This document shows, one piece after another, positions 28,352 to 37,925 of a DNA stretch of 64,000 bases; positions within the stretch are counted from its first letter, which is position 1, and every line of letters starts with the position of its first letter. The stretch lies in contig NZ_LT629740.1 in the NCBI RefSeq assembly GCF_900105165.1, positions 3,038,001 to 3,102,000 on the forward strand, written 5' to 3'. The position numbers were made by a program, and so were the translations under genes. The notes beneath the pieces were generated by a model. That model did not search any database. It had not been told where the DNA came from and was given only the letters and a program-made list of their open reading frames with translations. This stretch comes from Mucilaginibacter mallensis (GTDB taxonomy: Bacteria; Bacteroidota; Bacteroidia; Sphingobacteriales; Sphingobacteriaceae).

Positions 28352-31300
28352 TTAAAAAGTAGCATTTAAACCTGCGGAATACTGACGTAAAGTTGGATAG
28401 CTGAATCCGCCCCCAATCTCAGGATCCAGCCCTGGCACGTAGCTGGTAAATGTTAACAGATTGTCGGCTGAAACGAATACCCGAAGCCTGCTCATCCCTA
28501 ATTTGTTCACAATTGAGTTTGAAAAACTGTACCCGATCTGCACATTCTTTAACTTAACGTATGATGCGTTATACAGGTAAAAATTGCTTGGTAATGAAAG
28601 GTCCTGCGGATCAGAAATATTATTGGTTAAGCGCGGATATTTGGCAGTAATGTTATTTAAAGGATCTGAAGGATTGGCTACATCATAGTAATAATGATTA
28701 TTAGCTATCAGGGAACTGATGGAGTGACCAGCACCAACATAGGAGGTGGTATATCCCGCCTGCGACAAATAATTATATGCTCCAAAACTTCCAGCCCATA
28801 TCATTGACAGATCAACTCCTTTATACGAGAAATTAAATTGCAGGCCACCATTGTATTTTGGTATAGGCGATTTAGAGGACAATCTTTGATCTCCCGTGCC
28901 ACCATAAACGCCATCATTATTAACATCCGCGAAAATTAATTCGCCATAATACAGGTTGCTCGGACTGATCGTATTATTAGGTTTAAATGTATAGCCAGCT
29001 GCTATCATTGCCTTTACCCAGGCCAGATCAGCAGGTGTGCGGATCATCCCATCCTTAGGGCCACCATTTTTATTTACACTTCCGTTTGCATTGTAGTAAG
29101 TACCGGAACCTTTATAGGTCTGGTATAGATAAAAAGAATTATAGGCATAGCCTTGTACAACCGCATTATTGCCCGAAATGCTTGCAACCTGGTTAATATT
29201 GGAATAATCAGAATTTAGCGATCCTTTATAATTGGTAAGCCTGTTAAAATTGTAAGCGAAATTACCTGCTACGCTATAGTTAAAGCTTCCGATATGATCA
29301 TGGAAATTTAAGGATATTTCAACGCCCTTATTCTCCATATCGCCTATATTAACAACCGGGGCGCTGGCTGTACCGGCAGCCAGGGGAATAGGCGGCGCGT
29401 ATAAAATACCGCTTGTTAATTTACGGTATACATCCAGATCGACATTTAATTTCTCATTAAACAATCCGCCTTCTAATCCTATATTGGCTAAGGTTGTTTT
29501 CTCCCATTGGATATCAGGGTTGCTAAAGGTTTGGATATTTAAACCATTTACCTGGGCACCATTAAAGGCATAAGAAGTTGTGCCATAGGTAGACTGGTAA
29601 TTGTACAATCCGGCTGAAGCGGTTGAACTTAGCACGTTGTTACCTGTTTGGCCCCATGAAGCTTTTAGTTTTAAATTGCTGACCGTATTATTTATGTTTT
29701 GCATAAACGGCTCCTGAGATAATCGCCACCCGGCAGCAAATGCAGGGAAAAAGCCCCAGCGGTCATTCGGTGCGAATTTTGAAGAACCGTCATCTCTGAA
29801 CACGGCTTCAAACAGGTATTTTTGTTTATAGTTATAATCCAGTCGCCCAAAAAATGACCTTAATCCATAATCATACTCCGTTCCGGTGTTTGTTGTGGCA
29901 GTAGTTACCGAACTTAATACATAAAGCGAAGGATCGGTAAGGCCGGTACTCAGCGCATTGAAGTCGTAGAAATTATAATAATACTGCTCAAAACCTGCCA
30001 GAGCCTCTATGTTGTGGTTTTTTGCAATGGTTTTGCTATACTTTAATACCGAGTTAAAGGTTGTTTGGTAATATTTATTAAAATCATAATAAGACGTTGC
30101 CGCAGATAAAGGCCCTGGAGGAGCGCTTTCAACACCTGTCGCGAAATTCCATTTACCGTATTGCGGCGGGGCGCTGTTATCCTCCTGAGAAACTACCTGG
30201 TAATTAAACTTGTTTTCCCAGGTTAAACCCTTGATGATATTAAAATTGGCGTAAAATGTAGTATTAACCCTTGATTGCGAATTGTTGCCTTGCTGCTCCA
30301 GCAAATAAGCCAATATGTTATTCGCGGTTGGGGATTCATCCGGCGCCGAAGGATAGCCAAATTCACCGTTATAATACGGGTAAACGCCCGGCGTAGTTTG
30401 GTTCAAGTAAGTAAATGCAGTTGAAACATTACCCAACTTATAGGTTTGAAAAGACGCGAAAGTCTGTGTGCCGACCGTTAAAAACTTAGTCACTTTTGAT
30501 TGCAGGTTTATCCTGAATTGATATTCATCGGAACCTGTATTAGGCATAGCACCCGGTTCATGCAGGTAACCTGTTGATAAAAGGTATTGCGAATTATCCG
30601 ACCCGCCGCTTACCGATATATTATGGTCCTGCGCCAAATAGTTTTTAAATATCGTTTTTGACCAATCCGTATTGGGATAGGCAACATAATTAGGCACCCC
30701 GATCGCATTCAACCCATTTGGGTTAGCATTTGCTTGTTGCCATGTAGTAATGTCAGAAGCCGCATATACCGGCGAGCTGCCTGTATTAGCAGCGCCCTGG
30801 TTCACCAAATTCATAAATGTAACGTAATCGTTTACAAATGATGGCGTAAAACTAGGATGGCTCTCTGACAAAATACCACTGTAAGTAATGGTAGTTTTGC
30901 TTTTGCTGCCTTTTTTAGTGGTAACCAGAATAACGCCGTTGGCCGCCCTTGAACCATAGATGGATGCTGATGCAGCGTCCTTCAATACCGACACGCTTTC
31001 AATATCCACCGGGTTGATATCGTTTATAGTGGGCGTCAATACACCATCCACAACATAAAGCGGTGTAGTACTGTTTAAGGTTCCCTGGCCCCTTATAAGT
31101 ATGCTTGCGCCATCCGAGCCGGGCTGACCTGATGACTGGTGCACGTAGGCACCGGGAATTAAACCGGTAAGCGCTTGTGAAACATTAGATAAAGGCCTGT
31201 CCTGAAGCTCCTTTGCACCAATTGAAGCTACCGACCCAATTACGTTTACTTTTTTTTGCGTACCGTAGCCAACCACAACAACTTCATTAAGGCTGCCGCT

Positions 31301-31645
31301 TTGGGCCACTAAAACTACATTAATAACAGTAGCGTCGTTCAGGGATTTTTCCTGGGTTACAAAACCCAGATAAGAAAATACCAGTACCTGGTTTTTATCA
31401 GCTACGCTGATGCTGAATGCTCCATTGTTATTGGTAACTGTACCGTTGGCTGAGCCTTTGATTTTTACGCTTACGCTGGGTAACAATTCCCCCTGACTGT
31501 CCTTAACAGTTCCGGTTATTTTTATCGACTGGGCATAGGAAGTGCCCGCAAAAAGGAAAAGGAATGTTAAAACTGCATACATGTATCTATGCAAATGCTT
31601 TACTACTCCTGATCCTGAAAAATGATGTAAGTAAATTTTATCCAT
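28352..31645 (-). CDS. SusC/RagA family TonB-linked outer-membrane transporter
   Basis: 1097 aa. Signal peptide (VLTFLFLFAGTSYAQ), CarboxypepD_reg-like domain (ITGTVKDSQGELLPSVSVKI; VLVFSYLGFVTQEK), plug domain (EVVVVGYGTQKKVNVIGSVA; SILIRGQGTLNSTTPLYVVD) and a TonB-dependent beta barrel ending LRQYSAGLNATF. It imports oligosaccharides with its SusD partner. The 377-bp upstream gap contains the PUL tandem-repeat box, so it is the likely main target of the HTCS encoded just upstream. Confidence 0.97.
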   Translation of the reverse strand: MDKIYLHHFSGSGVVKHLHRYMYAVLTFLFLFAGTSYAQSIKITGTVKDSQGELLPSVSVKIKGSANGTVTNNNGAFSISVADKNQVLVFSYLGFVTQEKSLNDATVINVVLVAQSGSLNEVVVVGYGTQKKVNVIGSVASIGAKELQDRPLSNVSQALTGLIPGAYVHQSSGQPGSDGASILIRGQGTLNSTTPLYVVDGVLTPTINDINPVDIESVSVLKDAASASIYGSRAANGVILVTTKKGSKSKTTITYSGILSESHPSFTPSFVNDYVTFMNLVNQGAANTGSSPVYAASDITTWQQANANPNGLNAIGVPNYVAYPNTDWSKTIFKNYLAQDHNISVSGGSDNSQYLLSTGYLHEPGAMPNTGSDEYQFRINLQSKVTKFLTVGTQTFASFQTYKLGNVSTAFTYLNQTTPGVYPYYNGEFGYPSAPDESPTANNILAYLLEQQGNNSQSRVNTTFYANFNIIKGLTWENKFNYQVVSQEDNSAPPQYGKWNFATGVESAPPGPLSAATSYYDFNKYYQTTFNSVLKYSKTIAKNHNIEALAGFEQYYYNFYDFNALSTGLTDPSLYVLSSVTTATTNTGTEYDYGLRSFFGRLDYNYKQKYLFEAVFRDDGSSKFAPNDRWGFFPAFAAGWRLSQEPFMQNINNTVSNLKLKASWGQTGNNVLSSTASAGLYNYQSTYGTTSYAFNGAQVNGLNIQTFSNPDIQWEKTTLANIGLEGGLFNEKLNVDLDVYRKLTSGILYAPPIPLAAGTASAPVVNIGDMENKGVEISLNFHDHIGSFNYSVAGNFAYNFNRLTNYKGSLNSDYSNINQVASISGNNAVVQGYAYNSFYLYQTYKGSGTYYNANGSVNKNGGPKDGMIRTPADLAWVKAMIAAGYTFKPNNTISPSNLYYGELIFADVNNDGVYGGTGDQRLSSKSPIPKYNGGLQFNFSYKGVDLSMIWAGSFGAYNYLSQAGYTTSYVGAGHSISSLIANNHYYYDVANPSDPLNNITAKYPRLTNNISDPQDLSLPSNFYLYNASYVKLKNVQIGYSFSNSIVNKLGMSRLRVFVSADNLLTFTSYVPGLDPEIGGGFSYPTLRQYSAGLNATF

Positions 31646-32022
31646 TTTTAATTTATGTTAATAATTTGAATTTTGTTGATAAAGCAGCTTTCAGATCTGC
31701 TGAAGAATTTTAGAAAAACTAAAAATTGCACAGCTGTACTACTAATAAAATGGCATCTCTTTCATAATTATTTAATAATTGGTTTTAACAAATTTGAAGC
31801 AAGCGCATAGAAATGAAGGGGTAAAATCCTATCTAAATAGGGGTGATATTCTAAATAGCCAAAAAATCAGGTGGATTTTAACCGTAAATAAACCTGATAG
31901 AGATTGAGTTCCGGATTTGGGACACGCAGAATCAGCCTGCGGTATATTTAGTCCGGGGTGTAGTGCTAAAATGAGAATTGGAAGAGCTTAAAATCGGTTC
32001 TGTGGGGGAATATGCAGATCGA
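31646..32022. other. 377-bp intergenic region between HTCS and susC genes
   Basis: No gene is seen. It holds the susC promoter region and the tandem-repeat box at 31818-31853, and an A/T-rich leader of about 140 bp before the susC ATG. Confidence 0.6.
31789..31853 (-). promoter_or_regulatory. PUL tandem-repeat box and -7-like element upstream of susC (probable HTCS operator)
   Basis: Minus-strand units TAGGATTTTACCCC (31818-31831) and TAGAATATCACCCC (31840-31853), 22 bp apart. The -7-like element CAAATTTG is at 31789-31796, 22 bp from the nearer unit. The same two units, period and gap occur upstream of the beta-helix gene at 37741-37805. HTCS regulators bind with AraC-type domains to direct repeats, so this is the likely operator. 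No -33 TTTG is present, as expected for an activator-dependent promoter. Confidence 0.7.
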
Positions 32023-35000
32023 TCAAGCTAAAAATTCGCTTGGCGTTTTTCCGAATCTCTTTTTGAATTCTTTGCTGAAATATTTGCGGTCGCTGAAGCC
32101 TACCATATAGGCTATTTCATTAATGTTGTAACGTTTGCTTTGCAGTAACAGCACCGCGTTATTCATTTTTATCGATTTAATAAAATCGTTAACGGGCATC
32201 CCGGTAAGCATATGTAATTTTTTATATAAAACCGGCTGACTCATGGCAACAGCCTTAGCTAAATGCGGCACCCCAAATTCCAGGCTGTCTATATGCTCTT
32301 CTACTATGCTTATTACCCTGCTTAAAAATTCGTTATCAATCTTATTTAATAATTTCTCAACCTCATCGTTATTATGCAACGGGGAAAGAGAGGAAATTGG
32401 AATACCATCGCCGGTTTTAAATTTATGGCTGATACTTTCACGGATCTTTTCACTTAGCTTTAAAAGATTGCTGATCTGCAGCATCAGTACCTCAACACTA
32501 AATGGTTTGGTTAGATATACATCCGCTCCCATTTTTAATCCGTTGATATGATTAGAACTCATTGCTTTAGCCGTTAAAAGAATTACGGGTATATGGCTCG
32601 TTCTTTCATCCGTTTTTAACTTATTACAAAGGGTAAACCCGTCCATTTCAGGCATCATTACATCGCTGATGATGATATCAGGAATACATTCCGTTGCTGA
32701 TTCCCAACCCTCCAGTCCGTTCACGCTTTGGATAACTTTATAATGATCCTTCAGCGAGTTATTTATAAAAGAACGGATATCAGCGTTATCCTCAACCACC
32801 AAAATAAGCTTATCCTTACCTGTCGGAGATGTAAGGTCATCATCAATTGCTGAACTAATAGTTGTAAAGTCGTTGTCTGTTTTCTCTTCATACCGGCCTG
32901 GATTATCGCTGATAACAGCGGATGTTATTAAGGCTTTATTCCCAAAATGATCCATTCCTTTTTTTAAGGTGACCTGAAAGCTGGTACTGTTGCCATCAGG
33001 TAAAATTTCGCTTTCAACAGTAATTGAACCTTTATGGAGCTCTACGATGCTTTTGGCAAGCGCGAGGCCAATTCCATAACCGGTATTTTGCTTCCCATAA
33101 TCGTTTTCCTGGAAATAATTTTTGAACAGGTTTTCCAGATTTTCAGGGGCGATACCCTTACCATTATCAGCTATGGTAATTGTAACGGTATCTTTATTTT
33201 CTTCAACAACTATGCTGATGCGGCCGCCATCGTAGGTGAATTTAAAAGCATTATGAATTAAATTAAAAAACACCTTTTCCAATTGCACCCTGTCAAAATA
33301 AAGCTGGATATTTTCAACAGGCGTAATGAATTCGGTTGTGATATTTCTTGATAAGGATGTATCATAAAAAGAATTATATATTTCATTCAGCACCGAAACA
33401 ATGTTATCCTCCGACACATGAAGCCTAAGGTTCCCTGTTTCCGCTTTTCTGAAATTCATCAGCTCGTTAACGAGTTGGAGCAGGCTGTTGGAACTCTTTT
33501 TTATGATCTGCAGTTCTTTGGCGTTTTCAACATCTGCCTGACCCTGAAGTATTAGTTTTTCAACAGGCCCAAATATTAAAGAAAGGTGAGTGCGGATCTC
33601 ATGAGATATGTTCGTAAAGAAATTCAGCTTTAATTGGGTTAACTCCTGATCTCTCCTTAACAACGACCTTAAAATAAAAAAACGGGCCAAAAGAAATATT
33701 AAACCACCTGTAAACAACACATACAGGCCATAAGCCCATACAGTAGCCCAAAATGGCGGCATTATTTTAATACGTAAAATGGCGGCTTTTCCCCAAATGC
33801 CGTCATTATTGGTTCCCTTAGCATAAAAGGTATAATCACCAGGAGGCACATTAGTATATGACGCGGATGGGATAGCTGTATAGATCCAGTCTTTATCAAA
33901 ATTCGCTAATTTGTAAGCGTACCTGTTCTTTTCGGATTTTATGTAATTCAGCGCAGCAAAATCAATGGTAAAAATATTTTGCGCATGCGAAAAAACAATA
34001 TCATGGGTTAAACTAATGTCTTTTGTTAATATTTTGCCGCTTTGCTCAATGGGTACGGGTTTGTTAAATAGCTTTAATGCAGTAATGATAACCGGAGGCG
34101 CCACATTGTTATCATTAATTTGCGAAGGAAAGAAACTTGTTAAGCCGTTAAATCCGCCAAAAAACATCTCGCCATCATCTGATTTATAGCAAGAGTTGAT
34201 GTTGAACGTATTGGCGCCCAATCCATCACTTTTAGTGTAATTTTTAAAGGTTTTTGCCGCAATGTTAAATTTGGACAAACCGTTACTGGTACTTATCCAA
34301 AGATTACCCTCATCTTCTAATATACCAAGCACATTGTTATTTGCCAGTCCTTCCTTTTCAGTATAAACCACAAAGTTTTTTTGCGCTGCATCATACATCG
34401 CCAATCCGCCATAGTAAGAGCCTATCCAAAGTCGGTTCCTTTTATCTAAATACAATGTATTTACCGATAATAAGAATTGATTGCCCAGTGAATTAAAACG
34501 CTGTAATTGCCCGGAGGCATACCATACCACAAATAAGCCCTTGTTGGTACCTATCCATAGGTTTTTGTCTTTATCCTCTAATATGCCATAAACAGATTTA
34601 CGCCCGATCCTGCTTTCCAGCGGACTGCCGGTATGCCTTAATTGTGTGTCGTTTCTGTGGAAAGCCAGCAGCCCACTTTGAGTTCCGATCCAAAAATTAC
34701 CCCTTGAATCTTCATATATCCTCAATATTTCAGACCCTAAGGTAACGGGGTCATTCTCCTGGTATAAGTACTTAGTAAAGTTATGGGTTGGGGCATTAAA
34801 TAAATTCAACCCACCACCATGGGTACCAACCCAAACATGCTGATCTTTATCAATATAAACTGCCTTAATCAAATCTGAACCCAATGAAGAAGCATCGTTT
34901 ACCTTATTTTGATAAGTGTTAACCACATCTGTTTTACGGTTAAAATAATTAAGCCCCCCGCCTTCTGTACCTATCCAAAGGTTATGGAGTGCATCCTCAG

Positions 35001-36105
35001 CTACCGCACTAATAACATTGTTGTTTATGGCAGAATGGTAGCGGACTGTTTGAAAAGTCAGGAAAGTATTATTATGGTTAGCCACCATATTGATGCCTCC
35101 CCAATAGGTGCCAATCCATATCGTATTATCCCGGTCAATAAACGTGCTGTAAATGGAGTTTTGGCTTAGGCTGTTCTTATTGTCAGGATCATGTTTGTAA
35201 GCAATAAATTGATGCGTTACCGGATCCAGGATACTTAGTCCGGCCTGGGTGCCTATCCATATTTTCCCGGTTTTATCAACACTTAGTGTTCTGATGTTAT
35301 TGTTGATAGGTCCATTGCTACCCGCGTTACTTAAGAAACGGTTAAATGTATTATTACTTCTGTTATACAAGTCAACGCCACCATGCAACGTGCCTATCCA
35401 TAAATTCCCGGCGGGGTCCTCATTAACGGCAGTAACATAATTGTCGCTTAAGCTATTTGGCTGATCTGCTTTTTGCCGGTACATTTTGTAGGTAAAGCTT
35501 CTCCCCTGCCGGGTCATTTGTGTAAGGCCGGCTGACGATCCCAGCCAGTAAGTTCCTAAATGATCCTGGTACAGAACGTGCGTATTATTTCCGTACAAGC
35601 CGGCAACACTGTCGGGCAATTGTACAGGTGAAAACTTATTTATTTTCCGGTCCTCCAGTCGTTTTAATCCTTCGGTGCACCATACCCACAGGTTGTTTTC
35701 CCGGTCTTCGTAAATGCAGCTGATTACCTGGTTATTTGTTAGTGCCCCACCCAGGTTGATCCGTTCAAAATTATCAGTTTCGGGATTGTAACGGTTCAAG
35801 CCATTCCGGGTACCCACCCAAAGTACCTGGTGAGAATCCAGCAGTATTGAGGTAATATAATCCGACGAAAGACTTGTCCTGTCGGCAGGATCGTTATTAT
35901 AGATTTTAAAGCTAAGCGTATTGTATTTATTAAGGCCATGCTGGGTACCATACCACATAAATCCGCGGCTATCCTGTGCAACGGCTAAAACAGAATTTTG
36001 CGATAAGCCATCATCTACAGTAAGGTTTTCAAAAACAATACTCTGACTATATGCAGCTAAGGAAAGAAATATAAAAAACAGGAATATCGCTACAACTAGT
36101 TTCAT
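32023..36105 (-). CDS. Hybrid two-component system regulator (HTCS)
   Basis: 1360 aa. Signal peptide (MKLVVAIFLFFIFLSLAAYSQ), then ~14 reg_prop beta-propeller repeats (two seven-bladed propellers, ~25-690), a Y_Y_Y domain (~700-770), one membrane helix (~785-810), HisKA with ISHEIRTHLSLIFGPVEKL, HATPase (LIHNAFKFTYDGG; DNGKGIAPENLENLF), receiver (IPDIIISDVMMPEMDG) and a C-terminal AraC HTH (NEIAYMVGFSDRKYFSKEFK). It senses a glycan fragment in the periplasm and activates the PUL. The H-box has His where Pro is usual (RTHL for RTPL). An in-frame ATG 57 bp upstream adds 19 residues but spoils the signal peptide, so I choose 36105. Confidence 0.95.
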   Translation of the reverse strand: MKLVVAIFLFFIFLSLAAYSQSIVFENLTVDDGLSQNSVLAVAQDSRGFMWYGTQHGLNKYNTLSFKIYNNDPADRTSLSSDYITSILLDSHQVLWVGTRNGLNRYNPETDNFERINLGGALTNNQVISCIYEDRENNLWVWCTEGLKRLEDRKINKFSPVQLPDSVAGLYGNNTHVLYQDHLGTYWLGSSAGLTQMTRQGRSFTYKMYRQKADQPNSLSDNYVTAVNEDPAGNLWIGTLHGGVDLYNRSNNTFNRFLSNAGSNGPINNNIRTLSVDKTGKIWIGTQAGLSILDPVTHQFIAYKHDPDNKNSLSQNSIYSTFIDRDNTIWIGTYWGGINMVANHNNTFLTFQTVRYHSAINNNVISAVAEDALHNLWIGTEGGGLNYFNRKTDVVNTYQNKVNDASSLGSDLIKAVYIDKDQHVWVGTHGGGLNLFNAPTHNFTKYLYQENDPVTLGSEILRIYEDSRGNFWIGTQSGLLAFHRNDTQLRHTGSPLESRIGRKSVYGILEDKDKNLWIGTNKGLFVVWYASGQLQRFNSLGNQFLLSVNTLYLDKRNRLWIGSYYGGLAMYDAAQKNFVVYTEKEGLANNNVLGILEDEGNLWISTSNGLSKFNIAAKTFKNYTKSDGLGANTFNINSCYKSDDGEMFFGGFNGLTSFFPSQINDNNVAPPVIITALKLFNKPVPIEQSGKILTKDISLTHDIVFSHAQNIFTIDFAALNYIKSEKNRYAYKLANFDKDWIYTAIPSASYTNVPPGDYTFYAKGTNNDGIWGKAAILRIKIMPPFWATVWAYGLYVLFTGGLIFLLARFFILRSLLRRDQELTQLKLNFFTNISHEIRTHLSLIFGPVEKLILQGQADVENAKELQIIKKSSNSLLQLVNELMNFRKAETGNLRLHVSEDNIVSVLNEIYNSFYDTSLSRNITTEFITPVENIQLYFDRVQLEKVFFNLIHNAFKFTYDGGRISIVVEENKDTVTITIADNGKGIAPENLENLFKNYFQENDYGKQNTGYGIGLALAKSIVELHKGSITVESEILPDGNSTSFQVTLKKGMDHFGNKALITSAVISDNPGRYEEKTDNDFTTISSAIDDDLTSPTGKDKLILVVEDNADIRSFINNSLKDHYKVIQSVNGLEGWESATECIPDIIISDVMMPEMDGFTLCNKLKTDERTSHIPVILLTAKAMSSNHINGLKMGADVYLTKPFSVEVLMLQISNLLKLSEKIRESISHKFKTGDGIPISSLSPLHNNDEVEKLLNKIDNEFLSRVISIVEEHIDSLEFGVPHLAKAVAMSQPVLYKKLHMLTGMPVNDFIKSIKMNNAVLLLQSKRYNINEIAYMVGFSDRKYFSKEFKKRFGKTPSEFLA

Positions 36106-36207
36106 CTTATGGCCTGAATATAAAATTAACGAATTCCTGGCTGACCTGAAAATCACGGGCAAATTAAATCTATTAGCTGATACTTCTCCCCATCAGGTCT
36201 GTAAAGC

Positions 36208-37677
36208 CTATTTAACAGGCAGCCCGATAATTGACTGATATAAACTTTCCGGAAACAACACAGCCTGTTTCTTTAACTTTTCAGGCATATATTTCCACGG
36301 AAATGTGGTAATAGATTTCCCTGACAACTCTCTTTTCGGCTTATCATCATCCTTAATATTAGGGATATTATTCCGGCCGGCAATACTGCCAACAAAGCTA
36401 TTGTTTACAAAAAACGTTTGCGCATATTTTTGGGGCGATTGACTAAAAACGCCAAAGGTTTTGCCCGGGTAACTAAAATAGTTTTCTTCAAAATAAAGGT
36501 TTACCGGGCGGCCATCCATGTCGGCAACCTCAGTGGTATATTGCTTTTCCGAATCATTATAAAATATGTTTCCTTTTATGATAGTACTATCCGTAATCCC
36601 GGCAAAATTGAATAACCGCTTGCGTTTCAATCCATCGTTCACACTCAAATTGTATTGAATAATGTTGTCAGTGGTTTTAACATTGTCATTATTAATAACA
36701 TCTGATATCACCAACGCAAAGCCACCATCATTATCATGGCTATAGTTATATTGGATAACAGTATGGCGACAGTTACCGTCAATATCAAACGACTGCCCAT
36801 CATTGGCCCAGTTCTCGTTTTTAGTATACGCTACTTCATTATACTGTATCAACACATGGTCGCTGCTATGGGGCCATATTGCCACAGCATTATCAAGGGC
36901 CCGGGTACGGATATAGAATAACTTGTTATGTTCAATTAAGGCTGTATCAAAGGCCTTAACAACAATACCGTCGCCGCCAATGTCTTTCAATATACTGTTA
37001 CGGATGATCAGATCCTTATTGGGGAACCAGTTGCTCCGGACGCTAAAAGTGCCATTACCCCTGATGCCGTTACGGTCAACACGTTCCACTGTACAGTTTT
37101 CAATCAGCAAATGCTCAATATTACTGCGCATGGGGCCTTCGCAATCCCAAAATATGCCACACCCTTCAGCCGAACCTTTTTTATTGTCGCCGTTAACATC
37201 GTGAACATGTAAGTTGGCCAGGCGGATATTATGCAGGGTGCCAATATTTTCGGCTAAAATACGCACCCCGGTTGGACCTGTCTTTTGAGACGCAACATTA
37301 CTGTCAAAGTTTGATAATGACAGGTATTCCACCACAAGGTATTCCACATTTTTGATGAGCAAGGCATCCCTGAAATGCCCGGCCGCTTTAATTTCAGGCA
37401 GAGCACCTTTCCCATAGGCACCAAAAACCACCGGCTTACCCGGTATACCTGAACCAACTGGTGCCAATTGCCCTTCCCAGGTTTCGCCGCGCTTAAACAG
37501 GAGGCTATCTCCGGCAGTAAAAGCATGTTCATTCACTTTTATTAACGATTGCCAGGGCTTATCGCTACTAAGACCGCTGTTACTATCGCTGCCTGCTTTG
37601 CTGTCAACATAATAGGTTTTACTAAAGGCACACAGTACATTACATCCTAAAATCAGTATCGTTAATATTTTCTTCAT
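36208..37677 (-). CDS. Secreted right-handed parallel beta-helix protein (pectate-lyase-like fold)
   Basis: 489 aa. Signal peptide (ILTILILGCNVLCAFSK). Residues ~25-60 carry the YYVDSKAGSDSNSGLSSDKP start seen in many secreted beta-helix enzymes. The body has regular PbH1-type repeats (IENCTVERVDRNGIRGNGTF; IIRNSILKDIGGDGIVVKAF). Such proteins include polysaccharide lyases and GH28-like hydrolases, and the catalytic residues cannot be assigned here. It is preceded by the PUL tandem-repeat box and followed 102 bp later by the HTCS gene, so its promoter may also drive the HTCS gene. Confidence 0.85.
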   Translation of the reverse strand: MKKILTILILGCNVLCAFSKTYYVDSKAGSDSNSGLSSDKPWQSLIKVNEHAFTAGDSLLFKRGETWEGQLAPVGSGIPGKPVVFGAYGKGALPEIKAAGHFRDALLIKNVEYLVVEYLSLSNFDSNVASQKTGPTGVRILAENIGTLHNIRLANLHVHDVNGDNKKGSAEGCGIFWDCEGPMRSNIEHLLIENCTVERVDRNGIRGNGTFSVRSNWFPNKDLIIRNSILKDIGGDGIVVKAFDTALIEHNKLFYIRTRALDNAVAIWPHSSDHVLIQYNEVAYTKNENWANDGQSFDIDGNCRHTVIQYNYSHDNDGGFALVISDVINNDNVKTTDNIIQYNLSVNDGLKRKRLFNFAGITDSTIIKGNIFYNDSEKQYTTEVADMDGRPVNLYFEENYFSYPGKTFGVFSQSPQKYAQTFFVNNSFVGSIAGRNNIPNIKDDDKPKRELSGKSITTFPWKYMPEKLKKQAVLFPESLYQSIIGLPVK

Positions 37678-37740
37678 CCAGTTAATAAGTTTGACCTTTG
37701 CTGATCAAAGACTTTAATAATGTTTAATATTGGTTTTAAA

Positions 37741-37805
37741 CAAATATGAACGAAGCAATTAAAAAATAAGGGGTAAAATCCTAAATAAATAGGGGTGATA
37801 TCCTA
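37741..37805 (-). promoter_or_regulatory. PUL tandem-repeat box and -7-like element upstream of the beta-helix gene
   Basis: Minus-strand units TAGGATTTTACCCC (37770-37783) and TAGGATATCACCCC (37792-37805), period 22 bp. The -7-like CATATTTG is at 37741-37748, again 22 bp from the nearer unit. The arrangement is the same as upstream of susC. Flanking bases are also partly conserved (GGTTTTAA next to the -7 side). Confidence 0.7.
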
Positions 37806-37850
37806 AATAACCACAAAAATCAAGGTTATTATGATCGTTTATCAAATCGC

Positions 37851-37887
37851 TGTACTTAACATCGAATATTCATCGATGTTAAGTACA
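37851..37887. terminator. Hairpin after the GH106-like gene (15-bp stem, 7-nt loop)
   Basis: Arms 37851-37865 and 37873-37887 are perfect complements around ATATTCA. It lies 39 bp after the GH106-like stop on the minus strand and upstream of the beta-helix promoter, so it probably separates the two transcripts. No strong T-run follows. Confidence 0.6.
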
Positions 37888-37925
37888 AGCCATTTATATG
37901 AAGCAGCCACCTTACGGTTACCGTT

